Source: Treponema primitia ZAS-1 (GTDB taxonomy: Bacteria > Spirochaetota > Spirochaetia > Treponematales > Breznakiellaceae). From it: a stretch of DNA of 64,000 bases. The notes beneath the pieces were generated by a model, which worked only from the letters and a program-made list of their open reading frames with translations, had not been told where the DNA came from and made no database searches. Position 1 is the stretch's first letter. The number at the start of each line of letters is the position of its first letter. Location of the stretch: contig NZ_AEEA01000037.1 of the NCBI RefSeq assembly GCF_000297095.1, forward strand, positions 66,188 through 130,187, read 5' to 3'. Below, one piece after another: positions 54,696 to 63,432 of the stretch. The translations under genes were made by a program, and so were the position numbers.

Positions 54696-55687
54696 TAATC
54701 CCAGAGATCCTCCCAGCCCTTAGCCCCCTCCCAGAGAAACACCTGCCCCTTTATGAGGCGGCATTTTTTATCCGCCCGGGCAATGGCGGCCATCTCGGCA
54801 TCCGTCAGGGGATCCTCGGTGACACAGCGCAGGTTGGCAAGGTAGTTCTTTTCATGGACCGATAGGGGTATGGGGACCTGACCACGCTGGGCAGCCCACT
54901 TCAGGCAGACCAGCGCGGGGTGTATCCCGTGGGCTTTGGCGGCAGCGGCTACTTCGGGGATTTCCGTGTCCACCACATCCCCGGGGGCCTTGTCTCGATC
55001 CGGCCGGTTTGGGGAACCCAGGGGGCAGAAACCGATTACCAGAATATTTCGGTCTACACAGTATTGGTACAACTCAGGCTGCTGAAAAGCCGGGTGCATC
55101 TCCATCTCGATCATCGCCGGCTGTATCCGGCAGAGTGGAAGTACCGCTTCAAGCTTCGGGATGGTCATGTTGGACATGCCGATATGCCGGGCAAGTCCCA
55201 GGTCAACAATTTTTTCCATCTGCCGCCAGGCGCCCATGAAACGCTCCGCCGAGAAGGGGACCGAGTCGGGGTTACGGGCGTCGCCGTCGCACCCCGGGGC
55301 GTGGTAATTGGGGAAGGGCCAATGCACCATATAAGAATCCAAATAGTCCAGCTTAAGATCCCGCAATGACCTTGCAAGGGAAAGGAGTACATTCCCTTTG
55401 CCATGCATATCGTTCCAGACCTTGGAATTGATAAAAAGTTCTTCCCGCTTCACCACACCAGACTTGAAGGCGTCATCAAATACTTCACCGATACGATCCT
55501 CGTTGCCGTAGACCGCAGCGCAGTCGAAGAGCCGGTAACCGGCGCGGATAGCCCCATCCACGGCGGCGGCAACTTCCGCAGGGGGATACCGGTCGGAACC
55601 AAAGGTTCCAAGACCTATGCAAGGAATCTCCTGTCCGGAAGCCAGGGTCCGTTTGGGGACCAGTTTGGGATCGATAAAACCGGCCAT
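54695..55687 (-). CDS. Aldo/keto reductase
   Basis: The 330-residue protein shows the AKR tetrad region: Asp and Tyr in FDCAAVYGNE, Lys in FINSKVWND and His in YMVHWPFPN, with a C-terminal cofactor site IPLSVHEKNYLANL. It uses NAD(P)H to reduce an aldehyde or sugar. It is the last gene of the transporter run, separated from the alcohol dehydrogenase by 1 bp. Its C-terminus (GWEDLWD) ends where a repeat begins. Substrate is unknown; a lactaldehyde or sugar aldehyde is plausible from context. Confidence 0.9.
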   Translation of the reverse strand: MAGFIDPKLVPKRTLASGQEIPCIGLGTFGSDRYPPAEVAAAVDGAIRAGYRLFDCAAVYGNEDRIGEVFDDAFKSGVVKREELFINSKVWNDMHGKGNVLLSLARSLRDLKLDYLDSYMVHWPFPNYHAPGCDGDARNPDSVPFSAERFMGAWRQMEKIVDLGLARHIGMSNMTIPKLEAVLPLCRIQPAMIEMEMHPAFQQPELYQYCVDRNILVIGFCPLGSPNRPDRDKAPGDVVDTEIPEVAAAAKAHGIHPALVCLKWAAQRGQVPIPLSVHEKNYLANLRCVTEDPLTDAEMAAIARADKKCRLIKGQVFLWEGAKGWEDLWD

Positions 55688-55688
55688 A

Positions 55689-56750
55689 TTATTTCAGCTC
55701 CTCATCGGCGCAGATAGCAACCTTGCCGCAGTTTCCATCCGCCATGAGTTTGTAGGCATCCGAAGCTTTGTCCAGGGGGAAACGGTGGGTCACCAGAAGA
55801 TCCGGGTGCAGGTTCCAGCGAACCAGTTCTTCCACCAGATTTTCCATGAGCCAGATACTAGTTACCCAGCTGCCGTAGATGGTTTTCTGATCATGCAGAA
55901 TATCCGGGCTGGGGTTAAAGTGCACCGTTCCGCCTTCCCCCACCAGAGCTATCTTCCCCCACTGCCGGGTAGCCCGTATGGCGGTGACCCGTCCGGGATC
56001 GCTGGCGGAGGCGTCAAAGGCCCGCTCCACACCCTTGCCATTGGTCAGCGCTTTAATTTCATCAACATTACTATCCGCGGGGGTCAATACCGTATCCGCC
56101 AGGCCGAGTTTTTTTGCCAGCTCTATCCGTACCGGGTTTCCCTCAATACCGTAGAGTTTATTGGCCCCCATGGCGCGGCAGAGCATCAGGGCTGCCAGAC
56201 CCACCGGGCCCAAACCGACCACCAGTACCGCATCGTTGCCGGAAACCCCCACCTTGGTGATGGCCTCGTAGACCGTGCCGAATCCACAGGCCACCTGGGC
56301 GCCGTCGGCATAGCTCAGGGAATCCGGGAGTTCCACCAGATCCTTTTCGTCGCAGAGAATGTATTCCGCCATACCGCCGTCCCGCTGCCAGCCATAGGCC
56401 GCCCGGAGGGGGGAGGAACAGGAGATCATGTAGCCCATGCGGCAGTCGTGGCAGACCCCGCATCCTGAGATATGGTACACAATGACCCGGGCGCCCTTCT
56501 TGAAGCGCCTGATCCCGGGACCCTCTTCCACTACCTGCCCGCAGGGTTCATGCCCGGCGATGACATTTTGGTATCCCTCGGGCCCCTTGCCGACATGTTC
56601 GCGGTAAATGGCACGGATATCGCTGCCGCAGATGGTACAGGCCTTCATCTTAACCAGAACCTGCCCGTGTCCGGGCTTGGGAATGGGAACATCCTTCAAA
56701 ACTACCGTACTGTTTCCAGGGAGATAGGCTCCCTTCATGGTTCCTTCCAT
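55689..56750 (-). CDS. Zinc-dependent alcohol dehydrogenase (MDR superfamily)
   Basis: The 353-residue protein has catalytic zinc ligands in CTICGSD and AGHEPCG, and the structural zinc cluster CGVCHDCRMGYMISC. The Rossmann motif is VLVVGLGPVGLAALML. It probably oxidises or reduces a polyol or sugar with NAD(P). GGAGG before ATG 56750 supports this start; an internal ATG at 56738 is also possible. It directly follows the ABC permease gene. Confidence 0.92.
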   Translation of the reverse strand: MEGTMKGAYLPGNSTVVLKDVPIPKPGHGQVLVKMKACTICGSDIRAIYREHVGKGPEGYQNVIAGHEPCGQVVEEGPGIRRFKKGARVIVYHISGCGVCHDCRMGYMISCSSPLRAAYGWQRDGGMAEYILCDEKDLVELPDSLSYADGAQVACGFGTVYEAITKVGVSGNDAVLVVGLGPVGLAALMLCRAMGANKLYGIEGNPVRIELAKKLGLADTVLTPADSNVDEIKALTNGKGVERAFDASASDPGRVTAIRATRQWGKIALVGEGGTVHFNPSPDILHDQKTIYGSWVTSIWLMENLVEELVRWNLHPDLLVTHRFPLDKASDAYKLMADGNCGKVAICADEELK

Positions 56751-56781
56751 AAATAGCCTCCGGTTTATGCAAATTTAAACG

Positions 56782-57774
56782 CTACGCGCGTTTGGCGTAT
56801 TTCTTCATATCAAAGAAAACCGCTACAATTATTATAGATCCTTTTACCAATAATTGGTAATAGGAATCGATGGACAGGAAGCTCATTCCGTAGTTGATAA
56901 GACCCATGGTGAATACCCCGATGATCATGCCCCCCACGGTACCCACGCCGCCGTTCTGGGACACGCCGCCCACGGTAACCGCAGCAATGGCGTCAAGCTC
57001 CATGCCGTTTGCCGTTAGAGCGTTGGCCAATCCAAGCCGTCCCGCCTGAAGCACCCCGGCGCAGCCGTAGAGGAGCCCCGCATAAAGATACACGCAGAGG
57101 AGATCCCGCTCCACGTTGATCCCCGAAACACGGGCCGCCTGGGCGTTACCCCCAATGGCGTAGAAGTTCGTCCCCTGCCGGGTATGCTTGAGCAGCACCC
57201 ACACAATAACGGTGATAATCACCACATAGATGCCGAGGTAGGGAATCGAAAATGTTACCGGGCCGATAGAAGTCTGGGCCAACGCCTTAAACTGGGGTGT
57301 CAGGGAACCTACAATGGCAGCTCTTGTGTAGATAAGCTGAATACCCCGGGCAATGGACATGGTTCCCAGGGTGGCGATGAAGGGGGGCAGTTTCCCGTAG
57401 GCCACCAGCACCCCGTTAAAAGCGCCGAATAAGCCGCCCGCCAAAATGCCCGCCAAAATGGGGACCAGCAGCGGAAAACTATGGCCGAAGTACAGCGCCG
57501 ATTCATAGGTGGGAATCTGGGCAAAGGAGGCCGCCACCGAAGCGGTAAGGCAAACCACATAGCCGATGGAAAGATCGATCCCCTTGGTGATGATGATCAT
57601 CCCAACCCCCAGGGACGCAAAGGCCCTGACCGATTCGGCGATGATAAGGGTCTTAATTGAAGGCCAGGTCAAAGCCTGGCCCCGGGTAAGAATTGCCAGA
57701 ATAAAAACCAGCGCCACAAAGGTAACAAAGGTTGTATACTTACTGACAATCTGCTTTATTTTAATTTCCTTCAT
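56782..57774 (-). CDS. Sugar ABC transporter permease (RbsC/MglC family)
   Basis: The 330-residue membrane protein has about nine hydrophobic segments and the BPD_transp_2 pattern: GVGMIIITKGIDLSIGYVV, GLFGAFNGVLVAYGKLPPFI and AIAAVTVGGVSQNGGVGTVG. It forms the membrane channel with the ATPase encoded just upstream (37 bp). The ligand belongs to the ribose/galactose/fucose class. Confidence 0.92.
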   Translation of the reverse strand: MKEIKIKQIVSKYTTFVTFVALVFILAILTRGQALTWPSIKTLIIAESVRAFASLGVGMIIITKGIDLSIGYVVCLTASVAASFAQIPTYESALYFGHSFPLLVPILAGILAGGLFGAFNGVLVAYGKLPPFIATLGTMSIARGIQLIYTRAAIVGSLTPQFKALAQTSIGPVTFSIPYLGIYVVIITVIVWVLLKHTRQGTNFYAIGGNAQAARVSGINVERDLLCVYLYAGLLYGCAGVLQAGRLGLANALTANGMELDAIAAVTVGGVSQNGGVGTVGGMIIGVFTMGLINYGMSFLSIDSYYQLLVKGSIIIVAVFFDMKKYAKRA

Positions 57775-57811
57775 ATTTTTCCCCCGTCAATATTTGTTTT
57801 GCATCAAGATT

Positions 57812-59317
57812 TTAAGCAAACTGTGTGGCGTAACGCATGATCGCTTCCTGGGTTGCATCCTGTTTATCCAGGGTCCCCGTGTGCCGGCCTGCGCAGAGTA
57901 CCATTACCCGGTGACTCATACCGATAAGCTCCGGCATTTCGCTGGACACCATGATGATGGCCTTACCCTGTTTTACCAGTTCCGCCATGATGGTGTAGAT
58001 TTCGTACTTGGCCCCCACGTCGATACCCCGGGTAGGTTCATCCATGATGAGTATCTCCGGCAGGGTCATAAGCCAGCGGCTGAGTATCACCTTCTGCTGA
58101 TTCCCGCCGGAAAGATTCTGGATCAGGGTACCCATGGTGGGGGTCTTGGTTCTCAGCTGCGAGTTCTGGGTTGAAGCCAGGGCGCTTAATTTTTTATGAT
58201 TCAGGAGGCCGATCTTCGTTTTATAGTTTCCCAGGGATGCAACAGTAGTATTAACGGTAACATCCAGCAGCGGGAAAATACCGGAACTGCGCCGGTCTTC
58301 GGTTATCATTCCTATCCCTGCCTGGATAGAAGCCTGGGGACTGATTTTTTTCAAGGGCTTCCCGTTTACCAGAATTTCCCCCTCAGCCACGGAGCGGACC
58401 CCGAAGATGGCTTCCACTAATTCGGTACGCTGAGCTCCCACCAGTCCCCCCAGCCCCAGGATCTCCCCTTTGCGGAGCTCGAAGCTGATGTTCTTAAAAG
58501 ACCGGGGATTAGCGGCGCTCAGGTTCCGTACCTCAAGACACACTTCCCCAATGGTGGATTCCACCGGGGGGAAGCGATGGGTAATATCCCGGCCTACCAT
58601 GAGGGTAATCAGTTTGTTGTTATCAATCTCGGATATCGGATAGGTACCGATTACCTTACCGTCCCGCATGACTGTAACGGAATCGGCAATCTGGAAGATC
58701 TCTTCCATTTTGTGGGAAATATATATGATAGCCACGCCCTTTGCCCGGAGGTCCCGGATAATTTCAAAGAGGTGGGCCACTTCATTCTCGGTTAAAGAGC
58801 TGGTGGGCTCGTCCATCACCACGATGGATGCGTTGTAAGAGACCGCCTTGGCGATTTCGCAGCCCTGCTGTTGGCTGATAGAAAGACTGCTCATCTTTGC
58901 GGCGGGATCAAAATCAAAATTAAGTCCCTTAAGCAGTTCCCGGGTATCGTAGATCATTTTTTTATGATCGATCAAGTGAAGCCCGGTCACGGGTTCCCGG
59001 CCAAGCCAGATATTCTGCGCCACAGAGCGTTCAGGCACGTTGGACAATTCCTGGTGGATCATGGAAACCCCAACGTCCATGGCATCGGCGGCGCTGTTAA
59101 AGCGGCATTCGTTTCCCTTAAGGATTATCTTTCCACCGTCCAACTTATAGATGCCAAAGAGACACTTCATCAAAGTGGATTTGCCGGCGCCGTTTTCCCC
59201 CATCAGGGCGTGGACCGTTCCCGGCTTTACCTGAAAATCCACATTGTCTAAAGCCAGGACCCCCGGAAATTGCTTGACGATCCCGAGCATTTCAAGGACA
59301 TAGGCTGATTCCGCCAT
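57812..59317 (-). CDS. Sugar ABC transporter ATP-binding protein (RbsA/MglA family)
   Basis: The 501-residue protein has two ABC domains in tandem. Domain 1 has GENGAGKSTLMK and SISQQQGCEIAKAV with VMDEPTSSL. Domain 2 begins after residue 250 with a degenerate Walker A (GGLVGAQRTEL) and ends with LSGGNQQKVILSRWL and IMDEPTRGIDVG. This asymmetry is usual for the sugar family. It energises uptake via the adjacent permease. Confidence 0.95.
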   Translation of the reverse strand: MAESAYVLEMLGIVKQFPGVLALDNVDFQVKPGTVHALMGENGAGKSTLMKCLFGIYKLDGGKIILKGNECRFNSAADAMDVGVSMIHQELSNVPERSVAQNIWLGREPVTGLHLIDHKKMIYDTRELLKGLNFDFDPAAKMSSLSISQQQGCEIAKAVSYNASIVVMDEPTSSLTENEVAHLFEIIRDLRAKGVAIIYISHKMEEIFQIADSVTVMRDGKVIGTYPISEIDNNKLITLMVGRDITHRFPPVESTIGEVCLEVRNLSAANPRSFKNISFELRKGEILGLGGLVGAQRTELVEAIFGVRSVAEGEILVNGKPLKKISPQASIQAGIGMITEDRRSSGIFPLLDVTVNTTVASLGNYKTKIGLLNHKKLSALASTQNSQLRTKTPTMGTLIQNLSGGNQQKVILSRWLMTLPEILIMDEPTRGIDVGAKYEIYTIMAELVKQGKAIIMVSSEMPELIGMSHRVMVLCAGRHTGTLDKQDATQEAIMRYATQFA

Positions 59318-59344
59318 GACTGCTCCATCACATTAATTAAAATG

Positions 59345-59394
59345 AGAACCACTCAGGATCTTAGCCGGAAGGACTAAAACCCTTTTGTGGTTCT
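59345..59394 (-). other. Stem-loop between binding-protein and ATPase genes
   Basis: AGAACCAC and GTGGTTCT pair over an internal region that can also fold. On the minus strand no T run follows, so it more likely protects the upstream binding-protein mRNA than terminates it. Such stems commonly raise binding-protein levels over transporter subunits. Confidence 0.5.
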
Positions 59395-59420
59395 TTTTAC
59401 AACTCGACTATGAGCGTTCC

Positions 59421-60521
59421 TTATTTAGGAGCGTTCGCCTTGTAATAATCCGAAGCCTTGTCTACCGGTACAAAGGGGACCAGGTAACACTGCCCAATGA
59501 TGGCGGCGTCGTTGGCCGGGGTTTCATCAATGGGGGTGGTCGCCGCAGGAGTTCCGCCGGCAGGATTGCCCGGTTTGTAAGTACCGGCAGCTACCTGATA
59601 GACCACATCAAAGGCCGCTGCTGACTGACCAACCGCATCCTGTAAAACCGTGGCGTAGAGTTTATTCTCGCTCATGGAGTTGATGGCATCCTGGGTGGCG
59701 TCAATACCGAGCACCGGAACGGTGAGAGTGGTACCATCGCTGAAATCGGTCTTGGTAAAGCCGTTCTGGATGAGAGATTCTACGGCGCCCAGGGCCATAC
59801 CGTCGTTCTGGGCGGCCACTACGTTGAACTTGCCGCGATAGGCGCCGATCCAGGCGTCCATCTTCTGCTGGGATTGGTCGGGGGTCCAGTTAGCGGTGTC
59901 CCGGGCTATCACGTTAACGGTGTATCCCCGGGTCTTGAGTTCCGCCATAAGGCCCGCTTCCCGGTTGATCTGGGCGGGATGGCCCAACTGACCCAGGATG
60001 AGGAGCATATTTACCGCTTTGCCCGGGGCCTTATCCGGATATTTGTCAAAATAATCCGCAATAAGCTCGCCCTGGTAGCGTCCGGCCACAAATTCCGGGG
60101 ATGAGGCGTAGAAGAAGTTCTTGCCCACCTTGAGGGCCGCTACGGTCGGCTGGATATTGGAATAAGCCGCCGCTCCGCCCCGTTCCGCGATGAGCTGATT
60201 CATCTGCTCGGAAAGTTCGGAAACCGCAGGGACGATTACAAAGTACTTATACCCCTGGTTAAGCAGGGTCTGAAGCTGGGTAAGCTGGGTAGCGCCGTCG
60301 CTCCGGGCGTCCTGAACATTCAGGTCCACATTCTTTGCCGCCGCTAATTTCCGTACCGCTTCGGAATAATCCTTGAGGAACTGTTCGTCCATATTCCTCA
60401 TAAGCAGGGCAATCTGAGTTTTCCCACTCGCTGCCGCACCGCCTGACTGCTGTCCACCGCCGGCGAATACCAGTGCTGAGGCTGCCATTAATACAACCAA
60501 AACCAATGCAATTTTCTTCAT
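59421..60521 (-). CDS. Sugar-binding periplasmic protein (ABC transporter)
   Basis: The 366-residue protein has a signal peptide (MKKIALVLVVLMAASALVFA) and the Peripla_BP_4 fold: IALLMRNMDEQFLKDYSEAV, then TQLQTLLNQGYKYFVIVP, VVAAQNDGMALGAVESLI and VLGIDATQDAI. It delivers a sugar to the membrane transporter. GGAGGAAAGG precedes the ATG. A C-terminal Pro/Thr-rich stretch (GGTPAATTP) is unusual for the family and may be a loop. The ligand could be fucose, rhamnose or galactose-like. Confidence 0.93.
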   Translation of the reverse strand: MKKIALVLVVLMAASALVFAGGGQQSGGAAASGKTQIALLMRNMDEQFLKDYSEAVRKLAAAKNVDLNVQDARSDGATQLTQLQTLLNQGYKYFVIVPAVSELSEQMNQLIAERGGAAAYSNIQPTVAALKVGKNFFYASSPEFVAGRYQGELIADYFDKYPDKAPGKAVNMLLILGQLGHPAQINREAGLMAELKTRGYTVNVIARDTANWTPDQSQQKMDAWIGAYRGKFNVVAAQNDGMALGAVESLIQNGFTKTDFSDGTTLTVPVLGIDATQDAINSMSENKLYATVLQDAVGQSAAAFDVVYQVAAGTYKPGNPAGGTPAATTPIDETPANDAAIIGQCYLVPFVPVDKASDYYKANAPK

Positions 60522-60578
60522 AAATCCTTTCCTCCATATAAGTAATTAAAGATCTGTTTACCAGAAATCTTTTACCCC

Positions 60579-60613
60579 ATTATACCCACCGAATTTTTGA
60601 GCTGTACAGTCAA
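60579..60613 (-). promoter_or_regulatory. Candidate promoter of the transporter operon
   Basis: TATAAT (60579-60584) on the minus strand lacks a matched -35; TTGACT (60608-60613) is 23 bp away. The palindrome CTGTACAG (60602-60609) lies between. A weak -35 would fit activation by the AraC-type regulator encoded upstream. The binding is inferred. Confidence 0.4.
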
Positions 60614-60658
60614 ATTCTTATGGAAAAAGGTGAAAAATATACTTTATTGCAAAACCTA

Positions 60659-61645
60659 CTATTCTACAAAGGGAAACAGCAGCTTCTGATTTTCCGGCTC
60701 GTACAGGTTGTCCTCCGTGATCAGTACCGAACCGGTGTCGATAAAGGGGAGAAGGGTATGGTTTTCCGCCGCATCCATGGCGGCCCGTACCGCCAGGTAG
60801 CCCATGTTGAAGGGCTTCTGGATCACCGTGGCGGCAATAACCCCCTGTTCTATAAGTTGTATTTCCGTAAGGGAACTGTCGACCCCCACTACCCGTACCT
60901 TCCCGGCGTATCCCCGGTCCTGGATCGCCCGGGCGGCCCAGAGGGTGGAAACTTCGTTCATACCCATGATACCCCCCAGGTCGGGGTACACATCCAGGAG
61001 CTGCTCCGTGATGGCATAGGCGTTTTCCTTAAAGTTGTCGGTAAACCAGGTCCCGATGATGGGATAACGGCCATCCTCTTGCAGCACCCGCCGGGCTCCC
61101 TCCTCCCGCTCTATGGCGGTGGTGGCCCCTTGAACATGGTTGATGATAGCCAGCTTCCGCCCGGCTTCCAGGATGCGTATCATCTCCGCAGCCACCTTAG
61201 CCCCCACCTCAATATTATTGGTTGCCACGAAGCTCAGGGGCAGGGGGCTGTCCACCCCGGAGTCCATGGTGATCACCTTGATGCCCGCCGCCGCCGCCTG
61301 TTCAACCAGGGGGACCAGCCGGATATAATCGGCAGCCGCCAGGATCAGCGCTTTGGGGGGATCGCTTTTCAGGATATCCGCAACAATCCTCATCTGCCCA
61401 TCCACATCGCTTTCCACCCAGGGCCCCTGGATGCTCAGGGTAATACCGAATTCATCCGCCGCTGCCCGCATCCCGGTTTTGACCACTTCCCAGAATTCTG
61501 AATCGTTGGCAACCGCTTTTATCACCGCAGTAACCCTGATATTCTGCCGAGGGGGCGAACGGGTAATAAAGAGGATGATCAGACTTCCCGCCAGCATGAT
61601 GACTATCAGGATGGCAGGCATTATAAGGGAACGAATTCGAATCAA
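60659..61645 (-). CDS. Membrane-anchored sugar-binding protein of a two-component sensing system
   Basis: The 328-residue protein starts with a basic end and a hydrophobic anchor (IMPAILIVIMLAGSLIILF) not followed by a cleavage site, so it is probably tethered. The rest is Peripla_BP_4: VTAVIKAVANDSEFWEVVKT, then ALILAAADYIRLVPL and GIMGMNEVSTLWAARAI. It overlaps the histidine kinase gene by 4 bp, so the two are coupled. It most likely presents ligand to the kinase rather than to the transporter. Confidence 0.85.
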   Translation of the reverse strand: MIRIRSLIMPAILIVIMLAGSLIILFITRSPPRQNIRVTAVIKAVANDSEFWEVVKTGMRAAADEFGITLSIQGPWVESDVDGQMRIVADILKSDPPKALILAAADYIRLVPLVEQAAAAGIKVITMDSGVDSPLPLSFVATNNIEVGAKVAAEMIRILEAGRKLAIINHVQGATTAIEREEGARRVLQEDGRYPIIGTWFTDNFKENAYAITEQLLDVYPDLGGIMGMNEVSTLWAARAIQDRGYAGKVRVVGVDSSLTEIQLIEQGVIAATVIQKPFNMGYLAVRAAMDAAENHTLLPFIDTGSVLITEDNLYEPENQKLLFPFVE

Positions 61646-63432
61646 GGTTCTCCATCCTTTTCAATAGCCGGGAGGTGTATGAATACGGTGGTACCCTCAT
61701 CTTCCCTGCTTTCAAACTCCAAACCGTATTCGGCGCCGAAGTACAGTTTGATCCGCTCATCCACATTGCGCACCCCCACGCCGCTGCCCCGCCCGGGACC
61801 CGGGGGATCCGCCGCATTGCCCTGGGCCAGATGCGCCCTGACCCGCTCCAGGGTGTCCCGGTCCATGCCGACGCCGTCATCCCGCACTACCAGATCCATA
61901 CCCTTCTCCGTGCGGCGCCCGGTAATAAGCACGGTACCCGCAGCGGAATTGTTTTTTATCCCGTGGTATATGGCGTTCTCCACCAGGGGCTGGAGGATGA
62001 TCTTAACGATCTTAAAATGCCTGATATCATTATCTACTTCAATGCGGTAATCCAGGCGATCCTTGTACCGTATCTTCTGAATGGTCAGGTAATTCTTAAC
62101 ATGCTCAATCTCGGAGGCAACGTCGATGATCTCCTTTCCCTTGCTGATGGACAGGCGGAACAGCCGGGCCAGGGCGGAGCTCATGGCGATCACCTCCTGT
62201 TCCTTGCCCCCCTCGGCCATCCATATCACCGAATCCAGGGTATTGTAGAGGAAGTGCGGGTTGATCTGCATCTGTAACGCGTTAAGCTCGCTCTTCCGTT
62301 TTTGTTCCTGTTCCTGGGTAACCCGGTTGAGGAGTTTTTTTATCTCCCCGACCATGATGTTAAAATTCTTCCCCAGTTCCCCAATCTCATTGGAGGACCG
62401 GATATCCGCAACCACATCGAAGTTACCCTTCTCCACATCCTGCATAGATTGGCGCAGCTCCTTGATAGGCCGGGAAATACGCCAGGTAAGGATGATGGAA
62501 ATCCCCATGGCGATCATGAGAAACAGGAGACCCCAAAGGGCGTAGCTCCGCCGTATGGCATCCCGGTTCTCCAGAAATTCGCTCCGGTAATTAACCCCCA
62601 CCACTTTCCATCCCGTGGCATACATGGGCTCCACGGTGTAAAATTTCCCCCGGTCCTCATCGTCCCCGGGAAAATAGTTTTCCTGTTCATCCAGGACCCG
62701 GCGTATGTTTTCGGTCTTAAGTCCCCCGAAGAGAAGCTGCTGCTGCGGGTGGTACACAATATCCCCGTTCCGGTCCACGATGAAGATATACCCCCGCTGT
62801 CCCAGCTGAACCGAACCGCAGATCCGTTCTATGATCCGGTAGTTCAGATCCACCAGCAGTATCCCCCGGCCCCCTCCGTTTTCCTGATCGATTATTTCCC
62901 GGGAAAGGGATATGACCCACTGGTACTGATCCTCAATGATATTCTGCACATGGGAGGAGGAAATCACCGAGTCCCCGTGGGCATGTACGGCGGCGGTATA
63001 CCATGCCTGTTTCGCCGGTTCCGTAAAGGGGTTGAGCCGGTGGTCCTGGTCCGGGGTGATAAAGTCCCCCTGGTAGGAAAACATCCCGATAAGGGAAATA
63101 TCACTGCGGGTATTGGCCATCACCCGCAGCACCGCCCGGGCTGCCTCTTCGGTTTCCCGGCGGGTTTCACCGGAGCGCAGATATTCCTGCACGCTGGGAT
63201 CGGCTTGGACTATGGCGGACACCGAATCCATATAGTCAATGTAGAATTCGATATTATTCGTAATCTGATGAACCAGCTGCTGGGTATATTGCCGGGAGGC
63301 CAGCCGGGAGCTTTCCTCGGTTACCCCGAAGGCGATAAAGATGGCTCCCACGACAAGGATAATCGAGAGGGCGGTAAAGGCGATTGCCAGGGTCAGCTGT
63401 ATGCTGTGAAACCGTTTAGGCCGGACTTTCAT
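61642..63432 (-). CDS. Sensor histidine kinase (YesM/HPK7-like)
   Basis: The 596-residue protein has two membrane segments, around residues 15-37 and 295-317, with a Cache-like extracellular domain between. A HAMP segment (RISRPIKELRQSMQDVEKGN) follows. The His-kinase domain has the phosphorylation site in INPHFLYNTLDSVIW. The ATPase domain has ILQPLVENAIYHGIKNN, VRDDGVGMD and GSGVGVRNVDERI. Partner regulator is encoded just upstream with a 17-bp overlap. Confidence 0.94.
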   Translation of the reverse strand: MKVRPKRFHSIQLTLAIAFTALSIILVVGAIFIAFGVTEESSRLASRQYTQQLVHQITNNIEFYIDYMDSVSAIVQADPSVQEYLRSGETRRETEEAARAVLRVMANTRSDISLIGMFSYQGDFITPDQDHRLNPFTEPAKQAWYTAAVHAHGDSVISSSHVQNIIEDQYQWVISLSREIIDQENGGGRGILLVDLNYRIIERICGSVQLGQRGYIFIVDRNGDIVYHPQQQLLFGGLKTENIRRVLDEQENYFPGDDEDRGKFYTVEPMYATGWKVVGVNYRSEFLENRDAIRRSYALWGLLFLMIAMGISIILTWRISRPIKELRQSMQDVEKGNFDVVADIRSSNEIGELGKNFNIMVGEIKKLLNRVTQEQEQKRKSELNALQMQINPHFLYNTLDSVIWMAEGGKEQEVIAMSSALARLFRLSISKGKEIIDVASEIEHVKNYLTIQKIRYKDRLDYRIEVDNDIRHFKIVKIILQPLVENAIYHGIKNNSAAGTVLITGRRTEKGMDLVVRDDGVGMDRDTLERVRAHLAQGNAADPPGPGRGSGVGVRNVDERIKLYFGAEYGLEFESREDEGTTVFIHLPAIEKDGEP